Below, piece after piece: positions 57,803 through 64,000 of a DNA stretch of 64,000 nt. The stretch spans positions 3,782,001 to 3,846,000 of the forward strand of contig NC_007778.1 in NCBI RefSeq assembly GCF_000013365.1. Reading direction: 5' to 3'. Source of the stretch: Rhodopseudomonas palustris HaA2 (GTDB taxonomy: Bacteria > Pseudomonadota > Alphaproteobacteria > Rhizobiales > Xanthobacteraceae). The position numbers and the translations under genes are program-made. The notes beneath the pieces were generated by a model. It was given only the letters and a program-made list of their open reading frames with translations. It did no database searches and was not told where the DNA came from. How positions within the stretch are numbered: position 1 is the first letter of the stretch; each line of letters opens with the position of its first letter.

Positions 57803-58734
57803 TGAAACTACACCTGCTCCGCGCCAAGCTGCGTGCGCAACGCGCAGCCAAGACCGCCGCAGGCACTATCGCCGGCTCGGCGGCGATCGGCGCGCTGCAC
57901 CTGGCGCGGAGATTCGATCCGACCAAGACCGCTGACTTCTTCGGCGCCCTGGTGCGCAAGCTCGGCCAGCGACTGCCCGAGCAGCGCATCGGCCGCGCCA
58001 ATCTCACCGCCGCCTTCCCGGAGAAATCAGCCGAGGAGATCGACACGATCCTCGCCGGCGTCTGGGACAATCTCGGCCGCTCCGGCGCCGAGTTCGCGCA
58101 TCTGGATTCGGTCTGGGACTACGACCCCGAGCATCCGGATCAAAGCCGGATCGAAGTGACGCCGCGCTCGCTCGAGCTGTTCGAGCAGCTGCGCACCGAC
58201 GGCAAGCCGGCGCTGATCTTCGCCAGCCACCTCGGCAATTGGGAACTACCCGCGGTCGCCGCCGTCGCACACGGGCTCGACACCGCGGTGCTGTATCGCC
58301 GCCCGAACATCAAGGCGGCCGATCGCATCGTCGAAGACATCCGCTCGGTCAAGATGGGCCAGCTCGTCGCCGCCGGCGGCACCGCGCCGTTCAAGCTGGC
58401 GCAGGCGTTGCAGGACGGCAAACACGTCGGCATGCTGGTCGATCAGCATTACTCCCGCGGCGTCGACGTCACCTTCTTCGGCCGCACTTGCAAAGCCAAT
58501 CCGATGCTGGCGCGACTTCTGCGCCAGATCGACTGCCCGCTGCACGGCGCCCGCGTCATCCGCCTGCCCGGACACCGTTTCCGCGCCGAGCTCACCGAAC
58601 AGATTCAGCCCGTGCGCGACGAATCCGGGCAGATCGACATTCAGGGCACGATGCAGGCGGTAACCTCGGTGATTGAAGGCTGGGTGCGCGAAACGCCGGA
58701 GCAGTGGTTGTGGCTGCATCGGCGTTGGCGGTAG
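57802..58734 (+). CDS. lpxXL: Lipid A very-long-chain acyltransferase LpxXL
   Basis: 310 residues of the LpxL/HtrB acyltransferase family, with the HX4E catalytic pair in ASHLGNWELPA and GMLVDQHYSRGVDVTFFGRT as further family block. It transfers the very-long-chain acid from AcpXL to lipid A. It starts on the last base of the dehydrogenase stop (TGATG), so it is the last gene of the cluster. Confidence 0.88.
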   Translation: MKLHLLRAKLRAQRAAKTAAGTIAGSAAIGALHLARRFDPTKTADFFGALVRKLGQRLPEQRIGRANLTAAFPEKSAEEIDTILAGVWDNLGRSGAEFAHLDSVWDYDPEHPDQSRIEVTPRSLELFEQLRTDGKPALIFASHLGNWELPAVAAVAHGLDTAVLYRRPNIKAADRIVEDIRSVKMGQLVAAGGTAPFKLAQALQDGKHVGMLVDQHYSRGVDVTFFGRTCKANPMLARLLRQIDCPLHGARVIRLPGHRFRAELTEQIQPVRDESGQIDIQGTMQAVTSVIEGWVRETPEQWLWLHRRWR

Positions 58735-58943
58735 CTGTCGCCGGTCGTTCCGGTGCGACACACTGCCTCACCATCAGCGACCTCGCTGCTTTGCGAAAGG
58801 TCTTGAATAGGTACGCGCGGTGCTTCCGGAGGAGCGCCGCCGCTCAGCCTGCGAAGTTCCAACCGCTGGTCGTCAACTTGACCCGGTCGTGCATTGATCT
58901 CACACTGACATGATCAGGGCGTCGGCGACGAACGAGGCATTAC

Positions 58944-60905
58944 ATGGAACTGCCAAGGCGTGCCCGTGGTGACGAACTATTGGCCCCCGGCAAGATGCTG
59001 GCTCTGCGGGAGCGGCTGCGACATCTTTCCGGAAGCCACGACCTGACGACCGTCATCGTCAGTGCCTTTGATCACAGAACGAGGGTCCTTCCCTTCATTC
59101 TTGCCGATACGCGGATGGCCCCCGGCGGCGTGCGGGCGATCGGGTCGGCGCTCGTGGACGTCGGCTTCGACAAAACGCGGATCGTCCTCCAGCAGTGGAA
59201 TCGCAATTTCAGCCCGTTGCACATGCGCCTTGATGGCCGCATTCCGGATCTGTTCCTGGTTTCGAGCATGCATCTGCATTCGGCGGAGTGCGACCGACTG
59301 ATCCGGGAGGCCTGCCGGATCGAGCCGGACAAGCGCCCGCTGATCATCGTGGGCGGTCCGCGGATCCGCTACGAGCCCTGGCACGTCTTCGGTGCAGACC
59401 CGAACGCGAACTGGGCCGCGGACGTCGCCGTCACCGGCGAAGAGTTTGTTTTTCTGGAATTGCTGGAAGTGCTGCTGTCGATGCGCGCGGGCGGCGAATC
59501 GATGCGCTCGGTGTTCGCCCGCGCGCGCGATAGCGGCGCCCTCGACCACGTCGCGGGGATCGTCTACGCGCGCAGCGCGCCGCGCGGCGGACCGATCGAG
59601 GAACTGATCGACACCGGCGTCCAGCGCCTGCTCGGCGATCTCGATGAACTTCCCGACTCGGTCCACGGCTACAAACTGCTGGAGACGCCGAGCAACGAGA
59701 CGACGCTGGCGAGCCATGCCTTGCCCGCCAATCGTGTGAGGAAGTTCAGCCCGATCGCCGGGATCGTCATGACGGCCGGCTGCAAGTTTCGTTGCTCCTA
59801 CTGTCCGATACCTGCCTACAACCAGTCGCAGTTCCGGGCCAAGAGCGGTGAGCGCATCGCTGAGGAAATCGGGCAGATCGCCACCACCTTCGGCCTCTAT
59901 AATTTCTTCGGCGCCGACGACAATTTCTTCAACAACACCAAACGCACGCTTGATATCGCCGGGACCCTGGCCCGCAAAGCCCGGGCCGGCCGACCGTTCT
60001 GCAAGATCAGGATCGGAACGGAAGTCACGGTGCACGACACGGTCGGAATGCGCGATCACCTGCCGCTGATCCGCGACGCCGGTTTCGCAGCAGTCTGGCT
60101 CGGCGTCGAGGACATGACCGCGACGCTGGTCAAGAAGGCGCAAGACAAGGACAAGACCGAACTCGCGTTCCGATTGCTGCGGGAAAACAACATTCTGCCG
60201 ATGCCGATGATGATGCATCACGACAGCCAGCCGCTGGTGACCTGGAAATCGAACTACGGTCTCATCAACCAGATCAGGTTGTTGCGCAAGGCGGGATCGA
60301 TCACCACGCAAGTGATGATGCTGACGCCGGCGCCCGGATCGAAATGGTACGAGAACGTGTTCGATTCGGGGATGGCTTTCAGCAAGGCGGGCGATGTCGC
60401 GGTCGAGCCGCACATCATGGACGGCAATTATGTCGTCGCCTCGAAACACGCCCGGCCTTGGCTCAAGCAGATGAATCTGCTGCTCGCCTACACCTACTTC
60501 TTCAATCCTGTTCGCTTTCTGAGCGCGCTGATCTTCTCGAAGTCGGCGGGGGTGTTCTCGAGCGCGGAAACCAGGCCGGCAGAAGAGGTCGAGGATTACT
60601 CGGCCGCGAAGAAGATGCTTCGCCGCGCCGAACTCAGAGCACGGGCTCATCTGATCGATGCCGGCGCGCAGATCTACGGCATGATCGGGCTGATCCAAAC
60701 CTACCGCCGAACGGCGGGATGGGCATGGCGGCTGTTTCGCGATGATATTCAGCGATACGACCGGGCTCCCGTCAGTCCGATCCCAATGCGCGGCGTCGGC
60801 GACAAGCCTTCCGATCACGCGCTCCCGGGAACGATTGATCTGCGCGACCTCGGAAAGCCCGTCGTTCGCGAAGCGTCGGCGCGGGACATGGCGGGGACTG
60901 CCTGA
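58944..60905 (+). CDS. B12-binding-type radical SAM protein
   Basis: 653 residues. The first ~200 look like a cobalamin-binding Rossmann domain (TRIVLQQWNRNFSP; LFLVSSMHLHSAECDRLI; PLIIVGGPRIRYEP). The radical SAM cluster is C280, C284, C287 (AGCKFRCSYCPIP). Long C-terminal region without recognised domain. Such proteins methylate or rearrange unreactive carbons; the substrate is unknown. It lies ~210 bases after lpxXL on the same strand, so a role on the lipid A or envelope side is possible, but this is not shown. Confidence 0.8.
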   Translation: MELPRRARGDELLAPGKMLALRERLRHLSGSHDLTTVIVSAFDHRTRVLPFILADTRMAPGGVRAIGSALVDVGFDKTRIVLQQWNRNFSPLHMRLDGRIPDLFLVSSMHLHSAECDRLIREACRIEPDKRPLIIVGGPRIRYEPWHVFGADPNANWAADVAVTGEEFVFLELLEVLLSMRAGGESMRSVFARARDSGALDHVAGIVYARSAPRGGPIEELIDTGVQRLLGDLDELPDSVHGYKLLETPSNETTLASHALPANRVRKFSPIAGIVMTAGCKFRCSYCPIPAYNQSQFRAKSGERIAEEIGQIATTFGLYNFFGADDNFFNNTKRTLDIAGTLARKARAGRPFCKIRIGTEVTVHDTVGMRDHLPLIRDAGFAAVWLGVEDMTATLVKKAQDKDKTELAFRLLRENNILPMPMMMHHDSQPLVTWKSNYGLINQIRLLRKAGSITTQVMMLTPAPGSKWYENVFDSGMAFSKAGDVAVEPHIMDGNYVVASKHARPWLKQMNLLLAYTYFFNPVRFLSALIFSKSAGVFSSAETRPAEEVEDYSAAKKMLRRAELRARAHLIDAGAQIYGMIGLIQTYRRTAGWAWRLFRDDIQRYDRAPVSPIPMRGVGDKPSDHALPGTIDLRDLGKPVVREASARDMAGTA

Positions 60906-60917
60906 CCAGGGACGGTT

Positions 60918-62033
60918 TCACCGCCCGGTCTTCACCCGCGTCCACAGCCGGTTGATCACGCGCTGCGTCGCCGCGTCGCGCGCGGTGATGACGAACAGGC
61001 GCGCCTGCATCGCTTCGTCCGGATAGATCGTCTTGTCGTTCAAGATACGCGGGTTGACGAATTCCTGGCTGGCTTTGTTGCCGTTGGCGTAGGACAGGAA
61101 GTCGGAATTGCGGGCGGCGATCTCGGGGCGAAACAGGAAGTTGATCAATTCGTGCGCCTCGGCGACGTTCTTGGCGTCCGCCGGGATAGCCAGATTGTCG
61201 AAGAACATCTGCGCTCCTTCTTTCGGGATCGCGTAGCCGATTTCGACGCCGTTGTTGGCTTCGGTCGCCCGCGCCTGCGCCTGCTTGATATCGCCGGACC
61301 AGCCGACGACGAGGCAGATTTCGCCGGTGGCGAGCGCGTTGAGATATTCCGACGAGTGAAACTTCCGCACCGACGGCCGCACCTTGGCGACGGCATCGGC
61401 GGCCTTCTCCAGATCCGGCTGCTTGGTCGAGTTCGGATCGAGGCCGAGACGGGTCAGCGCCGCCGGCAGGATGTCGTCGGCGGAATCCAGCATCTGGACG
61501 CCGCACTCCTTGAACTTCGCCAGATTCTCCGGCTTGAACACGATGTCCCAGCTGTCGATCACCGCACCCTCGCCGAGAATGCGCTTCACTGCGCCGACAT
61601 TGTAGCCGATGCCGGTGGTCCCCCACATGTAGTTGGCCGCATAGTGATTGCCGGGATCGTACAGCGCCAGCTTCTTCGTCACCACGTCCCAGGCGTTCTT
61701 CAGGTTGGGCAGCTTCGTCGGGTCGAGCTTCTGGAACACCTTCGCGCCGATCTGGCGCTGCAGGAAATACGCGGTCGGCACGACGACGTCGTAGCCGGAT
61801 TTGCCGGCGAGCAGCTTGGTCTCCAGCGTCTCGTTGCCGTCGAAGGTGTCGTAGATCACCTTGATCCCGGTTTCGCGGGTGAACTCCTCGAGTACGCCGG
61901 GCGCGACGTAGTTCGACCAGTTGTAGAAATTGACCACGCGATCCTGCGCCAGCGCCGGCACGGCGAGGCTCGCCGAAAGCCCCAGCGTCGCGCCGACGAA
62001 TCGCAGCCGTCGAAGGAGATCGTTCCGCATCAT
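60918..62033 (-). CDS. Polyamine-type ABC transporter substrate-binding protein (PotF/PotD-like)
   Basis: 371 residues. Signal peptide FVGATLGLSASLAVPALAQD, then VVNFYNWSNYVAPGVLEEFT, YDTFDGNETLETKLLAGKSG and YMWGTTGIGYNVG, the diagnostic blocks of spermidine/putrescine-binding proteins. The start is one of two adjacent ATG codons (62033 or 62030). It begins seven bases after the aminotransferase stop. No permease or ATPase follows, so it works with a distant system. Confidence 0.88.
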   Translation of the reverse strand: MMRNDLLRRLRFVGATLGLSASLAVPALAQDRVVNFYNWSNYVAPGVLEEFTRETGIKVIYDTFDGNETLETKLLAGKSGYDVVVPTAYFLQRQIGAKVFQKLDPTKLPNLKNAWDVVTKKLALYDPGNHYAANYMWGTTGIGYNVGAVKRILGEGAVIDSWDIVFKPENLAKFKECGVQMLDSADDILPAALTRLGLDPNSTKQPDLEKAADAVAKVRPSVRKFHSSEYLNALATGEICLVVGWSGDIKQAQARATEANNGVEIGYAIPKEGAQMFFDNLAIPADAKNVAEAHELINFLFRPEIAARNSDFLSYANGNKASQEFVNPRILNDKTIYPDEAMQARLFVITARDAATQRVINRLWTRVKTGR

Positions 62034-62040
62034 CGAAGTC

Positions 62041-63195
62041 CTAACGCCTGTGCACCGCATCCGACAGCCGCTCGAGCGCGGTGTCGAGCGTCTGATCCTG
62101 TTTGGCGAAACAGAACCGCACCACCGAAGTGACCGGCTCCTCCTCGTAGAATGCCGACACCGGAATCGCGGCGACCTTGTAGTCGTTGACGATCCGCTTG
62201 CAGAACACCTCGTCGGTCTCGTTGAGGCCGAGCGGCGACAGATCGACGGTGAGGAAGTACGTGCCCTGCGACCGGATCACCGGGAAGCCGATGCTCGACA
62301 GGCCCCGCGCCAGCCGGTCGCGGCTTCGCGCCAGGTCCTTGCGCATCTGCAAAAAGTAGTCGTCGCATTTGCCGAGCCCGTAGGCGACCGCGACCTGCAG
62401 ATTGGGCGCCGTGGTGAAGGCGAGGAACTGATGCACCTTGGCCGCCACCCGCAACAGCGGCGGCGCCGCGCAGACGAAACCGACCTTCCAGCCGGTCAAA
62501 GAGAAGATCTTGCCGGCCGAGCCGATCTTGATCGTGCGGTCGCGCATGCCCTCGATCGCAATCAGCGGGATGTGGCTGAGGCCATCGAAGGTGACGTGTT
62601 CCCACACCTCGTCGCAGATGGCGACGGCGTCGTACTCCTGGCAGAACCGCGCCAACAGTTCGAGATCCTCGCGCGGATAGACGACCGCGGCGGGATTGAG
62701 CGGGTTGTTGAAGACGATCGCCTTGGTCTTGGCGTTGAAGACCCGGCGCAACGCCTCCTCGGTGATCCGCCAGTGCGGCGGCTCGAGCCGGACCAGGCGC
62801 GGAATGCCGCCCGCCTGCCGGATAATCGGCAGGTAGGAATCGTACACCGGCTGAAACACGATGACTTCATCGCCCGGCGAGACCACCGAGAGAATGGCGC
62901 TGGCCAGCGCCTCGGTGGCGCCGGAGGTCACCATCACCTCGGTCATCGGGTCGAGCGCGACGCCGTGCCAATGCCCGTAATGGGTGGCGATCGCCTGCCG
63001 CAGTTCCGGGATCCCCATCATCGAGGGATATTGGTTGTAGCCGTTCAGCACCGCGTCGGCCGCGGCCCGGCGGATGTCCTCCGGCCCCGGATCGTCCGGA
63101 AACCCCTGGCCGAGATTGATCGCGTTGTTGTCGCGTGCGAGCTGCGACATCGCCTCGAACACGGTGACGGGCAGATCGGCGAAGACCCTGTTCAT
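62041..63195 (-). CDS. Class I/II PLP-dependent aminotransferase
   Basis: 384 residues. The fold is marked by INLGQGFPDDPGPEDI, VMVTSGATEALASAI, NNPLNPAAVVY and the PLP-lysine block KIGSAGKIFSLTGWKVGF. This is the kynurenine/glutamine/methionine aminotransferase branch (YbdL-like). The likely donor is methionine or an aromatic amino acid; not defined. Followed closely by a polyamine-binding protein and preceded by a rhodanese. Confidence 0.87.
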   Translation of the reverse strand: MNRVFADLPVTVFEAMSQLARDNNAINLGQGFPDDPGPEDIRRAAADAVLNGYNQYPSMMGIPELRQAIATHYGHWHGVALDPMTEVMVTSGATEALASAILSVVSPGDEVIVFQPVYDSYLPIIRQAGGIPRLVRLEPPHWRITEEALRRVFNAKTKAIVFNNPLNPAAVVYPREDLELLARFCQEYDAVAICDEVWEHVTFDGLSHIPLIAIEGMRDRTIKIGSAGKIFSLTGWKVGFVCAAPPLLRVAAKVHQFLAFTTAPNLQVAVAYGLGKCDDYFLQMRKDLARSRDRLARGLSSIGFPVIRSQGTYFLTVDLSPLGLNETDEVFCKRIVNDYKVAAIPVSAFYEEEPVTSVVRFCFAKQDQTLDTALERLSDAVHRR

Positions 63196-63202
63196 CGCGC
63201 GA

Positions 63203-63658
63203 TCAGCCGCCCGGCTTGGTCGGCAGGCCTGCCGCCTTCCATCCGAGGATGCCGCCGGCGAGATGCTTGTTGTAGGCGAGCCCTGACATCTGCGCCGCCT
63301 GAGAGGCCGTCACCGAGCGCTTACCCGAGCGGCAGGCGAACACGACCTGCTTGCCGCTCGGATCGGGGATCTGGCGCGGATCGAAGCTCGACAGCGGAAC
63401 CACCACCGCGTCCGGATAGGCTTCCGCCGCCACTTCGTTCGGCTCGCGGACGTCGACCAGCAGATAACGTCCCTCTGCGACCCCTTTGGCGACGTCCTGC
63501 GGCGTCAAATCCTCAACCTGGCCTACCACTCTCGTTTCTCCCGCAATTGCACTGCCTGGACCCAATAGTGCAACAACGAGAACGACGCTCGGCCATTGCG
63601 TCGCCAAAGTCGCGCCTAGCGCGAGGAAAATCAAGCTTCGGAAAACGAGTGCGGTCAT
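63203..63658 (-). CDS. Membrane-anchored rhodanese-like protein
   Basis: 151 residues. An N-terminal signal-anchor (VVLVVALLGPGSAIAGE region) precedes one rhodanese domain: LLVDVREPNEVAAEAYPDAV and the active-site loop VFACRSGKRSV with the Cys nucleophile. It would transfer sulfane sulfur or bind thiols in the periplasm. The stop is seven bases before the aminotransferase start. Confidence 0.83.
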   Translation of the reverse strand: MTALVFRSLIFLALGATLATQWPSVVLVVALLGPGSAIAGETRVVGQVEDLTPQDVAKGVAEGRYLLVDVREPNEVAAEAYPDAVVVPLSSFDPRQIPDPSGKQVVFACRSGKRSVTASQAAQMSGLAYNKHLAGGILGWKAAGLPTKPGG

Positions 63659-63787
63659 TCCGGGTGGATAGTCCGCCGGCGCCGAAAATGCACCGCCCCA
63701 TTGGTCGAACGCGGCGGCCGGATCGCGCCGGTCAGGCTGGCGGCCTGGCCCCGGCCAGACCACACGCCCGCTGTCCGGATCGCCGGA

Positions 63788-64000
63788 TCAGGGCTTCAAT
63801 CCCGGCGGCAGCGCCGGGCTCTCCCGCATCAGCGTGATGGTCACCCGGCGGTTGGCGGCGATCGCGGGGTCCTCGGGAAACAACGGCTGGGTATCGGACC
63901 GGCCGGTGACCGCAAAGAAATGCGAGGTCGGAACCCCTTCCCGTTCGAGGATCTGACGCACTGCATTGGCGCGGTCCGCGGACAGGTCGAAGCCATTGTA
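63788..64000 (-). CDS. motB: Flagellar motor protein MotB, C-terminal fragment
   Basis: The visible 70 codons on the minus strand read YNGFDLSADRANAVRQILER, then VTGRSDTQPLFPED and NRRVTITLMRESPALPPGLK before the stop at 63788. This is the OmpA-like peptidoglycan-binding end of a MotB-type protein (NRRVTITLM is characteristic). The N-terminus and membrane span lie beyond the window, so another OmpA-family protein is possible. It points to a flagellar locus further right. Confidence 0.75.
   Translation of the reverse strand, partial: YNGFDLSADRANAVRQILEREGVPTSHFFAVTGRSDTQPLFPEDPAIAANRRVTITLMRESPALPPGLKP

Noticed and set aside
58944-60905. Hopanoid C-2 methylase (HpnP) or another hopanoid radical SAM enzyme
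   Set aside because: Same superfamily layout, but it is longer than HpnP as I recall it and no hopanoid gene is adjacent; a general call is safer.

Overview
The window reads as the chromosome of an alphaproteobacterium of the Nitrobacteraceae (Bradyrhizobiaceae), most likely Rhodopseudomonas palustris or a close relative. The grounds are GC-rich DNA, an acpXL/lpxXL very-long-chain lipid A cluster, ilvIH-ilvC, leuA and bioB of rhizobial type, a flagellar motB, and many palindromic intergenic repeats of the Bradyrhizobium/Rhodopseudomonas kind. The species is inferred, not proven.

Two parts differ clearly. Positions 1 to about 23,275 form an accessory island ending at a tRNA-Lys(CTT) gene. It holds: (a) 1-10,522, a phage-like integrative element with the end of a tyrosine integrase, two AlpA-like regulators, a 1,082-residue primase-polymerase/helicase carrying a 22-bp perfect palindrome, and a lone tail tape-measure protein, with no capsid, portal, terminase or other tail gene in view; (b) 10,806-15,402, a translationally coupled three-gene operon matching the Detocs anti-phage system (sensor kinase, free receiver, receiver fused to a nucleoside phosphorylase domain); (c) a secreted nuclease and a LuxI/LuxR quorum-sensing pair with a 16-bp lux-box-like dyad; (d) 20,018-22,951, a restriction-modification cassette (C5-cytosine methylase, endonuclease, Vsr repair nuclease). 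The Detocs genes are visibly less GC-rich than the core genes, which suggests transfer.

From 23.5 kb on the genes are core metabolism and transport: an LTXXQ-type periplasmic protein, a DctPQM TRAP transporter, leuA with a possible Leu-rich leader peptide, bioB with a His/Asp tail, a NitT/TauT-type ABC operon ending in a Nudix gene, an osmoprotectant-type ABC pair with a permease/binding-protein fusion, an SDR, a Leu/Ile/Val-type binding protein next to a GntR regulator with a clear operator, and ilvC. Then come ilvI-ilvH with a classical attenuator (leader peptide containing LLLVIV, then a terminator), miaA and serB head to head with overlapping start codons, a HerA-like ATPase, small enzymes and membrane proteins, the acpXL-fabZ-KS-KS-adh-lpxXL lipid A operon (53.4-58.7 kb), a radical SAM protein, and a rhodanese/aminotransferase/polyamine-binding-protein run ending at the 3' part of motB.

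The most notable items are the Detocs operon beside a satellite-like element with a lone tape-measure gene, the candidate origin palindrome inside the replication gene, the two amino-acid attenuators, a family of palindromic repeats that share a 14-bp core between different arms (one supplies the miaA stop codon), and the degenerate ketosynthase in the lipid A cluster.
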